DNA of 7,482 nt from UBA7657 sp049653045 (lineage in GTDB: Bacteria > Pseudomonadota > Alphaproteobacteria > Micavibrionales > Micavibrionaceae). Below the pieces are notes generated by a model that saw nothing but the letters and a program-made list of their open reading frames with translations, was not told the DNA's origin and made no database searches. Position numbers and translations under genes: made by a program. Below are positions 1 through 5,984 of the stretch, piece after piece. Numbering within the stretch: position 1 is the first letter of the stretch; each line of letters starts with the position of its first letter. The stretch spans positions 1-7,482 of the forward strand of contig JBASFN010000049.1 in NCBI GenBank assembly GCA_049653045.1, read 5' to 3'.

Positions 1-1
1 G

Positions 2-952
2 AGCAAACCTACCACAATAAAGCCCGTGAAAGTTCTTGAAGCTTATGAAGGACCGGAAGCCAGCGTTTCCGCCGTCGAATATCAAAACGGCTCCAGAGCC
101 GTCATTATCGACGGGTTCATGGCAACATCACAGACCTCACCAGGAAACGAATGGATAACCGAACATTACATGGCATGGATGGGGCATCTTCCCATGCTAT
201 TGCACCCCAACCCCAAAAACGCCCTTGTCATCTGCTTTGGCACGGGCCAAACGGCAAACGCCGTCCGGAGAGAAAATCCGGAATCCCTCGACATCGTGGA
301 CATCAACCCCCGCATCTTCCTGCTCGCCGATAATTTTTTATCCAACGAAAACGTTTTAGACGACCCAAGAGTTAAAACAATAACAATGGACGGAAGAGCC
401 TATATTCGCCGCACCGGAAAAAAATACGACGTTATTACGCTGGAACCGATGCCGCCAAGCTTTGCCGGGGTAAACGCCCTGTATTCCGCCCGGTTTTACG
501 AACTGGCGCGAGAAAATATGACGGACGAAGGGATAATCGCGCAATGGTTGCCCTTTCATCTTGTGGGAGCAGAATTCAGTGCCTCAATCTCCAAAACATT
601 TCAGAGCGTATTTCCCAACTCTGCATTATGGATCGATCCGGAATCCGGCACAGGGATCTTGCTGGGATCAAAAAACGATCAAGGAAATTTAGGAGCCGAA
701 TGGCCCGGACTGTCCCGTAATTCAATCAAACGCACGCTTGAGGAAAATAAAATCCGCGACAGCCTTGTATTGAACAGAAGCGACTTATTACGCTACACCG
801 AACAAGCAACAATCATCACCGACGACAACCAACTTCTGGCCTATGGCAGGGCTGTCGGCATGATGCACAACTTCGACAATCTGGAAGAAGAAAACATCAA
901 AATGATGGAAACGATCAATCCCAAAGTGCGCCAGATATATCAATCAGAATAA
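2..952 (+). CDS. Spermidine synthase-like protein, C-terminal part (5' end outside window)
   Basis: The reading frame is open to the left edge, so the gene begins upstream; a GTG at 26 is the first possible start inside the window but lacks a ribosome site. Counting from that GTG, the protein shows a Rossmann methyltransferase-like core. The nucleotide-binding loop VICFGTGQT is at 68-76, the acidic end of strand 2 (VDINP) at 91-95, a DG pair at 122-123, YDVITLEP at 134-141, and LYSARFYELAR at 152-162. A late ITDDNQLLAY segment (264-273) is typical of the spermidine synthase-like half of fused MFS/spermidine synthase proteins. I infer a lost N-terminal membrane domain, but it is not visible. 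The usual polyamine-site Asp-x-x-Asp is replaced by Leu-Glu-Pro, so true aminopropyl transfer is doubtful. The gene ends with TAA 15 bases before the convergent receiver gene. Confidence 0.8.
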   Translation, partial: SKPTTIKPVKVLEAYEGPEASVSAVEYQNGSRAVIIDGFMATSQTSPGNEWITEHYMAWMGHLPMLLHPNPKNALVICFGTGQTANAVRRENPESLDIVDINPRIFLLADNFLSNENVLDDPRVKTITMDGRAYIRRTGKKYDVITLEPMPPSFAGVNALYSARFYELARENMTDEGIIAQWLPFHLVGAEFSASISKTFQSVFPNSALWIDPESGTGILLGSKNDQGNLGAEWPGLSRNSIKRTLEENKIRDSLVLNRSDLLRYTEQATIITDDNQLLAYGRAVGMMHNFDNLEEENIKMMETINPKVRQIYQSE

Positions 953-967
953 CAAACCAGAAAACGA

Positions 968-1459
968 TCAAGATATTTTTCTTTTTTTCTCAATGATCGA
1001 CGGACATTTTCCAACATACTGGATAAGCTTTCCGGTCTGAAAGGGCTTACCGACAAACCCCTTCGCACCCCGCTCAAGGGAATTCAGAATATTCTCCTGA
1101 TTGCTGTTCCCGCTGAGCATAACGACATACCCCCTAGGATCAATCTCAAGAAGTTTAGCGAGAAGATCAAGACCGCTGGCATCCGGCAACCGAATATCAA
1201 GAAACACAACGTCCGGTGCCTGCCGCACGAACATAACAAGGGCGTCCTGCGCGTTAGAAGCAGTAAAAATATCACAATCATTTTCAAGAGTCTTTGCGGC
1301 AATCTGCAAAGCCACATCATCATCGTCAACAACAAGCGCCGACGGTTTTTCTAAAAGACCGCGCCGCAAATCCACACTGGAAACAAGAGGCTGGTGCGCC
1401 GCATCAATCACGAAAAGAGTGCTTAAATCTTTAAAAGGTTGCTTCTCTGTACTGTTCAT
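968..1459 (-). CDS. Single-domain response regulator (receiver protein) with N-terminal extension
   Basis: This 163-residue protein carries one receiver domain at about 39-152 and no output domain. All the expected catalytic residues are visible: the acidic pair D45-D46 in VVDDDD, phospho-acceptor D88 in FLDIRLPD, the Ser/Thr switch S116 in MLSGN, and K138 in GKPF. The first 38 residues form an extension not found in minimal CheY-like proteins. The tail is short and basic (KKRK). The ATG at 1459 is preceded by AGGA about 6 bases upstream, which supports this start. It is the third gene of the minus-strand signalling cassette, 129 bases downstream of the Hpt-like gene, so it may be co-transcribed or have its own promoter. 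It probably works by protein-protein contact or as a phosphate relay or sink. The cognate kinase is not in the window. Confidence 0.9.
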   Translation of the reverse strand: MNSTEKQPFKDLSTLFVIDAAHQPLVSSVDLRRGLLEKPSALVVDDDDVALQIAAKTLENDCDIFTASNAQDALVMFVRQAPDVVFLDIRLPDASGLDLLAKLLEIDPRGYVVMLSGNSNQENILNSLERGAKGFVGKPFQTGKLIQYVGKCPSIIEKKRKIS

Positions 1460-1557
1460 TTTCCTGTCCGGAAATTACGAGGAAGTCTCTACAATTATTA
1501 AACACTAATTTTCTTAAAAAATGTAGCCGTGAATACCGAAGTATATAAATCGCACAC

Positions 1558-1571
1558 GCAGGTAATCCTGC
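1558..1571. repeat. Short perfect inverted repeat between the Hpt-like and receiver genes
   Basis: GCAGG and CCTGC flank a 4-base TAAT loop. On the minus strand, the direction of the neighbouring genes, the T-rich run lies before the hairpin and not after it, so it does not fit an intrinsic terminator. It lies in the 129-base gap between 1460 and 1588, which is otherwise AT-rich. It could be an operator or a chance palindrome. Confidence 0.3.
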
Positions 1572-1588
1572 AAAAAATCAAAGAACTT

Positions 1589-2059
1589 TCAAGCTTCCGC
1601 ACCCATCGTCAAGGAAAGATGCTGGTTAAGAATACCACCCTCATCACTTATTTCATTATCAAAAGCAACCTGCAGCGCATCAACCAACCTTGCGACCACC
1701 GACGCTCGGCGTTCGGCAGGATGCGCCGTCGACTCGCAATAATCAGCAATATGCGTACACACATTTGAAATAAACCAAAACCCGAACATTCTTGCCTGCC
1801 CCCGGATATTCTCGGCACGCAAGGCAATCCTACCAAAAGAAACTGCCCTTTCCTTTACAAGAGATTTTAAATCTTCAAGATCAGGCCGCGCCGATTTAAA
1901 AAAAGACATCCGCGCATCATCGATCAGTTTTTGACACGCTTTTATCTTCTCAGGCGTCAAAACATTTTTCAACGCCACGTCATTACCAATTATATTGCGA
2001 AGAACATTTTCCGGTTCATACACCGTTACGAATTCTTCTTGCTTATGGGTCGCTTGCAT
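1589..2059 (-). CDS. Hpt-like four-helix protein lacking the phospho-histidine
   Basis: This is a 156-residue, mostly helical soluble protein with no signal peptide. The helix around residues 81-94 reads RAENIRGQARMFGF. It lines up with the Hpt signature A-H-x-[LI]-[KR]-G-x-x-x-x-[LF]-G, in which His is the phosphate carrier; here that position is Glu (E83), while Arg86, Gly87 and the Phe-Gly pair are kept. A preceding amphipathic helix (about 35-70) and two following helices (about 95-110 and 115-135) match the order of an Hpt bundle. The assignment is by motif only and the family is divergent. The ATG at 2059 has a strong GAGGG site 5-9 bases upstream and starts 14 bases after the stop of the divergent receiver gene, so the two are surely co-transcribed. 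Without His it could be a scaffold or decoy for receiver domains and not a phosphotransferase. Confidence 0.6.
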   Translation of the reverse strand: MQATHKQEEFVTVYEPENVLRNIIGNDVALKNVLTPEKIKACQKLIDDARMSFFKSARPDLEDLKSLVKERAVSFGRIALRAENIRGQARMFGFWFISNVCTHIADYCESTAHPAERRASVVARLVDALQVAFDNEISDEGGILNQHLSLTMGAEA

Positions 2060-2073
2060 AATCCCTCTTGTTC

Positions 2074-2688
2074 TTATTGCTCAACTTTCATCACGCGCAT
2101 TTTCCGCACGCGCCGTTCCTTCACGTCATCGGAAATTGTATCCTTTTTCCGCCGACGACAAGGTCCCTTGTAATTGTCCTGCGCGATAAAAAGACGCGGA
2201 TTATCTATGATAGAAATAATGCGCTTACAAAAATCATCGGCCTGAATCGGGCGGGTCAACACCTCATTAACACCAGAATCCCGCGCCGCGCCTACATCTT
2301 CCTCAGTCACGCCATCAAGCATCATTATAACGGGCAGATAAGGGTTCGGAGAATTGGAGGATTGACGCAATCGCTGCGTAAAAAGAACACCGCTTAACGG
2401 CAAAACCTCGCCTGTTCTCGCCTTGGAAACTTCCAGAGCGTTCTCGGCGTTCCAAACGACTTTCAATTCCCTGTCGGTGAATATCAGATTAACATCGCCT
2501 TCTTTAACCGCCTGAACGCCGCTAAAACCATCATTGGCAACGACGACATTGGTAAACCCAAGCTGAACAAAAATCTTTTTTATCAAGGCAGCAGCATCAC
2601 TACTGCTATCCATGACCAGAATTTTTATGTTTGCAAGTCTGTCATCTGCATCAGCAGGGGAAGAATTCGTCTCCGATAGATTAGCCAT
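2074..2688 (-). CDS. Divergent receiver-domain protein with insertion and basic GPxRRR tail
   Basis: In this 204-residue protein a receiver domain spans about 21-163. The phospho-acceptor Asp is kept (D72 in IFTDREL), but other key residues differ. The usual second acidic residue after strand 1 is Ser28 (VMDSS), the Ser/Thr switch is Asp125 (MMLDG), and the conserved Lys is Arg146 (TRPI). About 20 extra residues (roughly 76-95) are inserted between D72 and the PLSG segment that normally follows it within eight residues. The tail after the domain has NPRLFI followed by YKGPCRRR (173-180) and more basic residues. This resembles the PRPF...YxGPxRRR tail I recall from alphaproteobacterial receiver proteins. 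The start ATG has GAGGA seven bases upstream. It heads the signalling cassette and lies 146 bases after the hdaA stop. It is intact and not a pseudogene, but is probably a poor or atypical phospho-acceptor. Confidence 0.82.
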   Translation of the reverse strand: MANLSETNSSPADADDRLANIKILVMDSSSDAAALIKKIFVQLGFTNVVVANDGFSGVQAVKEGDVNLIFTDRELKVVWNAENALEVSKARTGEVLPLSGVLFTQRLRQSSNSPNPYLPVIMMLDGVTEEDVGAARDSGVNEVLTRPIQADDFCKRIISIIDNPRLFIAQDNYKGPCRRRKKDTISDDVKERRVRKMRVMKVEQ

Positions 2689-2716
2689 TGCAGCATCCTC
2701 AGAAGAAAAAACAAAA

Positions 2717-2733
2717 ATATCTCTGATAGATAT
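2717..2733. repeat. Inverted repeat upstream of the receiver/Hpt cassette
   Basis: ATATCT and AGATAT form a perfect 6-base inverted repeat around a 5-base spacer, 29-45 bases upstream of the start codon of the divergent receiver gene. Its right arm overlaps the minus-strand sequence GTTATATCTATC, a possible -10 region. The position suits an operator or a promoter, but the sequence is AT-rich and could arise by chance. The rest of the 146-base gap (2689-2834) shows only a weak hairpin near 2813-2827. Confidence 0.25.
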
Positions 2734-2812
2734 AACACAACCTTAAGGCGAAATCATTTAAAATTCCAAATACAGCACCAATCCTCATACCTACGCAGGC
2801 AAGAGATGCAAC

Positions 2813-2827
2813 TGAGAACAAATCTCA
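2813..2827 (-). other. Weak hairpin just after hdaA
   Basis: TGAGA and TCTCA are separated by five bases, 8 bases past the hdaA stop codon on the minus strand. The stem is short and not GC-rich, and no T-run follows, so it is not a convincing terminator. Transcription may therefore continue from hdaA into the signalling cassette. Confidence 0.2.
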
Positions 2828-2834
2828 AATGAAA

Positions 2835-3524
2835 TTACCCCTGCAATTCGGCAAGAACATGCCGCATCAGAGGAACCGAAATTCCCCGCTTTTCAGAGAG
2901 TGCCTGCCTATCGGCATGATCGGCGATAACACGGGCGGCATCAAATGACCGCTCCATACGGGGGAGTATATATTGAATAACATCATTACTGACCGCAAGC
3001 TGACGGTCGCTGAACAGCTTAATAAGGACAGAAGCCAAGAGCATATCATCCGGAGGCTGGATGGAAACCGTAAGCGCGGCGCGTACACGGGACGATAAAT
3101 CGGGAACGGCAAAAACCGTTTGCGCCGGAGCCATCCGCATGGTAGCGAGCAAACTGCGCTTTTCCCCCCAGAAAATATTATAAAGATGGAACAACGTCGT
3201 TTCCGCCTGACGATCACCTAGCCACGGATCAAGCCCGTCAATCACAAGATGCTTCCCCATGCCCGCGATTTGCTCCGGCGAGTGAGACAACAACATGTCC
3301 GGCTTGACAAACACCGCGCCGGAACGCTCGCGCCAAACGGCGGCCAAGTGCGACTTCCCGCTTGCAGGCGGCCCACTGATAATCAACAGGGGAGCAGGCC
3401 AGTCCGGCCAACGATCAATCATTTGTACGGCGGCCTTATTGCACGCACCAATCAAAAAATCCTGCCGCCCGAGCGCCTGCCTGCTACCGAGGTCAAACGG
3501 AATCTGGCGCACCGGATCAGCCAT
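2835..3524 (-). CDS. hdaA: HdaA, DnaA-related regulator of replication initiation
   Basis: This 229-residue protein is a DnaA-like AAA+ ATPase without the DnaA DNA-binding domain, the expected size for Hda. The family works with the DNA-loaded sliding clamp to drive hydrolysis of DnaA-bound ATP and so limits re-initiation. The N-terminus carries QIPFDL (7-12), which fits a clamp-binding peptide. Walker A GPPASGKS is at 51-58, the Walker B region LVIDGLD at 93-99, and LSSRVRA, with the probable arginine finger R146, at 143-149. RMERSFDAA (about 189-197) matches the sensor-2 region. An in-frame ATG 54 bases further upstream would lie inside the permease gene; I chose the ATG at 3524 because the protein then starts MADPVRQIPF, as the family does. 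The start overlaps the end of the permease gene by eight bases (ATGGCTGA), implying translational coupling. Confidence 0.9.
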   Translation of the reverse strand: MADPVRQIPFDLGSRQALGRQDFLIGACNKAAVQMIDRWPDWPAPLLIISGPPASGKSHLAAVWRERSGAVFVKPDMLLSHSPEQIAGMGKHLVIDGLDPWLGDRQAETTLFHLYNIFWGEKRSLLATMRMAPAQTVFAVPDLSSRVRAALTVSIQPPDDMLLASVLIKLFSDRQLAVSNDVIQYILPRMERSFDAARVIADHADRQALSEKRGISVPLMRHVLAELQG

Positions 3525-4581
3525 GTCCAATGCCTTTGTAATAAGGGCTAAGCTTATATTGGTCGATGATAAAGGCAATAACGACGCTGGCGGCGGCGGC
3601 CACGGGAACAGCGATCAACATGCCTGTGATACCCAAAAGACTGCCCCCCGCCATCAGTGCAAAAAATATCCAGAGCGGATGCAGCCCCACCCTGTCACCG
3701 ACAAATTTAGGGGTCAACAAATTCCCCTCGATCAACTGGCCGCCGATAAAAATCCCGGCAACAATCATAACGAAAACCCAGTCCCCGGCCTGAAGCCAAG
3801 CCACAACTACGCCCGCCATCAACCCCAATGTCGATCCAACAAGGGGAATAAAGGAAAAAATCCCCGTCAAAATACCAATCAGAAAACCATACTCCAGCCC
3901 GGCCAATGTTAACGCCAGCGCATAAGACAGCCCCAAGATAAACGCGACAATCAACTGCCCACGGATAAACCCGGAAATTTTAATATCAATTTTTTTAAGC
4001 AGGCCAAAACTGACGTCTTTATGACGGCGAGGAAAAAGATCAAAAACGCCGCCCGTAATACGCGGCCATTCCTTCATCATAAAATAAGAAACAACAGGCG
4101 TAATACAGACAAGGGTCAACAGGCGCGACACCACGCCCCACCCTTGCGCGATACCGCCAAATACACTATCAGCGACACCGGCCATAGCACCGCCATTATC
4201 CCCAACGAATTTTGCAGTCTGCGTATATTTTTCCGGCGAGAGAAAAGACTCAATACGGCCTTTCTGCAAATCTAAAAACGCATGAAATTTCTCAACATAG
4301 GCCGGAAGATTATCAGCCAAGGCCGTGAATTGATGCCATGCGAGCGGCGCAAGGATAAACAACAACCCGGCAATCACGGCAAAGAATAAAAACAAAATCA
4401 CAAAAGCCGCCACGCCCCGCCCAAAACCGTAACGGGTCAGCTTGAGAACAGCAGGATCAAGCAGGTAAGCAATCGTTATACCAAGCACGAACGGAAGCAA
4501 AACAGGACTGAACAGGAACAACAACGCCAAAAACGCCGCCGCAACGAAAAACCAGAATATAAATTGCCGTTGCGCCGTCAT
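3517..4581 (-). CDS. PerM/AI-2E family membrane transporter
   Basis: This 354-residue inner-membrane protein belongs to the PerM/AI-2E exporter-like family. Hydrophobic segments lie at about 8-40, 57-80, 150-170, 207-230, 232-262, 267-284 and 303-340. A soluble stretch rich in charged residues occupies about 85-135, as is usual for the family. Signature segments are FIPLVGS (244-250), EGNLLTPKFVGDRVGLHP (285-302) and GITGMLIAVPVAA (317-329). Substrates of most members are unknown; AI-2 export is documented for only a few, so no substrate is claimed. The frame stays open to 4776, but that would overlap the upstream gene. The ATG at 4581 gives a start directly before the first membrane segment, with a modest purine-rich site (GAGAAAG) upstream. 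It sits 19 bases after the DUF2066 gene and overlaps hdaA, so it is the middle gene of the operon. Confidence 0.9.
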   Translation of the reverse strand: MTAQRQFIFWFFVAAAFLALLFLFSPVLLPFVLGITIAYLLDPAVLKLTRYGFGRGVAAFVILFLFFAVIAGLLFILAPLAWHQFTALADNLPAYVEKFHAFLDLQKGRIESFLSPEKYTQTAKFVGDNGGAMAGVADSVFGGIAQGWGVVSRLLTLVCITPVVSYFMMKEWPRITGGVFDLFPRRHKDVSFGLLKKIDIKISGFIRGQLIVAFILGLSYALALTLAGLEYGFLIGILTGIFSFIPLVGSTLGLMAGVVVAWLQAGDWVFVMIVAGIFIGGQLIEGNLLTPKFVGDRVGLHPLWIFFALMAGGSLLGITGMLIAVPVAAAASVVIAFIIDQYKLSPYYKGIGHG

Positions 4582-4600
4582 ACTTTCAATCTTTCTCTTC

Positions 4601-5923
4601 TTAAAACTGTCCAGAATATCCCTGTTGCCCTGCCTGAACCGGGGACTGATAGGAACCCGGCGCTTGGTAAGGTGACGAACGAAACTGTGACGAAGGCTGC
4701 ACAGGCGGCGGCGACAATGAAAGATCATACACAAGGCGGCTGCTTTCGGGCGCACCCGTATATCCTCCCTGCGCATATTGCGGCTGGGACAAGTTCATAC
4801 CCGCCTGCGCCAGCGCATACCGCAACATCTGTTCATCGCCCCGGAAGGACAATTCAACCATCGCTTCACGCGGGGTCAAGGATTTCAAACTCGTCGCGCT
4901 CAAGGCGCGAACGCGACCCAAAGATCGCTGCACCGTCGCCCAATCCTCTAAACTCTGGATACGAACGCGGGCAACCAACCTGTTCCCTGACATCGCCTCA
5001 TTCGGGATGGTAACGCCCTCGGGTTCCTGATACGCCGCCGGGACAACCGTCTTATCCTTCCAGTTCTGATGAAGTTTTTTCTGCGCCTCGATAGCGGCTC
5101 TATCCAAAAGCTTGGTCAAAGTTTCGCCGGGCATCGCCTCAACAACCATTTCCTGTACATGCTCCGGCTGCCCTTGATCGGTGCGATACAAACTGACCGT
5201 CACCGCCCCGCCCGCGACAAGATCATTTTCGCCTGCACGAACGGAAAGCCCGCTCGGCACGGCAACAACCAGAACAGCATCCCCCGCACCATACCGCGCC
5301 AGCATGCTGGAAAGCCGCTCGGGATTATAACTGAAAACATCGTCATCCCCGATGTCGCCGACATCTTCGAGATCGCCGATAGGAAGAATAACGGGAACAA
5401 GCCCCGTCTGACCGCCGGAACGATTCCATGCCTGCATCCACACATTCATCGGCGACCAGAGATAACTCTTGCCGCTCAACTGATAAAACGGCAAAACCAG
5501 CAACGGCGCACTGGCAATATTCGTATAAGAAGCCCCGGCCTTATTGAAATAACGCTCAACAGCCGCCTGCCGGAACGTAAAGGTATATGTACCGATATAC
5601 CGGACGCTGGAGAGCTTTTCCGCCGTCACCTCGTAATCCTGCACCATGCCGGAAACCGTCCCAGCATCGGGAGCCTTAAATTTAGCCAGATCGGATTCGG
5701 ACAACATCCGCCCCGCCAAAGCTGTAAAAGCATCAACCTGAGCCTTATCAAAGGCTTGATCCCTCGCGGCGAGGGCACTAGCCGCCGTCACATCGACTTT
5801 GACCCCCTCGACCGTAAACAGGTCATCGGCAGCCAAAACCGGAGCCATCCCCAGCAAAAAACACGCAAAAAGAGTGTAAAAGACTGTACGGGCTGGATAA
5901 AAAGTCTTATAGATTATGGCCAT
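4601..5923 (-). CDS. Secreted DUF2066-domain protein
   Basis: This 440-residue protein begins with a signal peptide: basic start, hydrophobic core at about 13-30, and probable cleavage after VLA at residue 31. There is no lipobox cysteine near the cleavage site. The mature N-terminus (about 35-125) has FTVEGVKVDVTAASALAARDQAF, followed by a stretch ending TFTFRQ. This is the pattern of DUF2066, a family of unknown function found near PerM and Hda genes. The last 35 residues (about 406-440) are low complexity, rich in Pro, Gln, Ser, Tyr and Gly. I chose the ATG at 5923 because AGGA lies six bases upstream and the signal peptide then starts normally; a longer reading to 5983 would cover the whole divergent promoter region. 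It is the first gene of the operon with the permease and hdaA. Its location is probably periplasmic; its function is not known. Confidence 0.85.
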   Translation of the reverse strand: MAIIYKTFYPARTVFYTLFACFLLGMAPVLAADDLFTVEGVKVDVTAASALAARDQAFDKAQVDAFTALAGRMLSESDLAKFKAPDAGTVSGMVQDYEVTAEKLSSVRYIGTYTFTFRQAAVERYFNKAGASYTNIASAPLLVLPFYQLSGKSYLWSPMNVWMQAWNRSGGQTGLVPVILPIGDLEDVGDIGDDDVFSYNPERLSSMLARYGAGDAVLVVAVPSGLSVRAGENDLVAGGAVTVSLYRTDQGQPEHVQEMVVEAMPGETLTKLLDRAAIEAQKKLHQNWKDKTVVPAAYQEPEGVTIPNEAMSGNRLVARVRIQSLEDWATVQRSLGRVRALSATSLKSLTPREAMVELSFRGDEQMLRYALAQAGMNLSQPQYAQGGYTGAPESSRLVYDLSLSPPPVQPSSQFRSSPYQAPGSYQSPVQAGQQGYSGQF

Positions 5924-5932
5924 CTGGCATCC

Positions 5933-5962
5933 TGAATTCGGGTGGAAAGATAGATATATAAC
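5933..5962 (+). promoter_or_regulatory. Candidate purM promoter
   Basis: The gap between the two divergent starts is only 61 bases, so the purM promoter must lie in it or inside the neighbouring gene. TATAAC (5957-5962) is a good -10 candidate. The best -35 at that distance, TGAATT (5933-5938), is poor. The -10 overlaps the palindromic TATATA used by the opposite candidate promoter. A short leader with only a weak GAAAG ribosome site (5974-5978) would follow. Confidence 0.3.
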
Positions 5963-5983
5963 GCTGCCAACGCGAAAGTGCAA
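5955..5983 (-). promoter_or_regulatory. Candidate promoter of the DUF2066-permease-hdaA operon
   Basis: On the minus strand, TTGCAC (5983-5978) is followed after 17 bases by TATATA (5960-5955), a fair match to sigma-70 spacing though only a partial match to the hexamers. A start near 5948 would leave about 25 bases before the ATG, including its AGGA site at 5933-5930. The match is suggestive only. Confidence 0.35.
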
Positions 5984-5984
5984 A

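Noticed and set aside
965..999. Possible bidirectional terminator between the convergent genes (CGATCA ... TGATCG around a T-run)
   Set aside because: The six-base arms are 23 bases apart with the T-run in the loop, not after a stem. Most of the element is inside the receiver coding sequence.
1558..1587. Intrinsic terminator after the Hpt-like gene
   Set aside because: The hairpin is real, but on the transcribed strand the T-run comes before it, so the order is wrong for termination.
1529..1768. Plus-strand small open frame with GTG start in the gap after the Hpt-like gene
   Set aside because: Most of it is antisense to the Hpt-like gene. There is no ribosome site and the protein is not recognisable.
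3295..3912. Plus-strand open frame (205 codons) across the hdaA and permease boundary
   Set aside because: It is antisense to two confident overlapping genes. The translation is low-complexity, Asn/Pro/Lys-rich and has no family features.
5069..5935. Long plus-strand open frame (288 codons) opposite the DUF2066 gene
   Set aside because: It lies entirely antisense to a gene with a signal peptide, family pattern and good ribosome site. Its translation has no recognisable domain and is rich in residues expected from reverse-reading a GC-rich gene.
5924..5984. Purine riboswitch or PurR-type operator ahead of purM
   Set aside because: The gap is too short for a purine riboswitch aptamer with expression platform, and no long palindrome was found.
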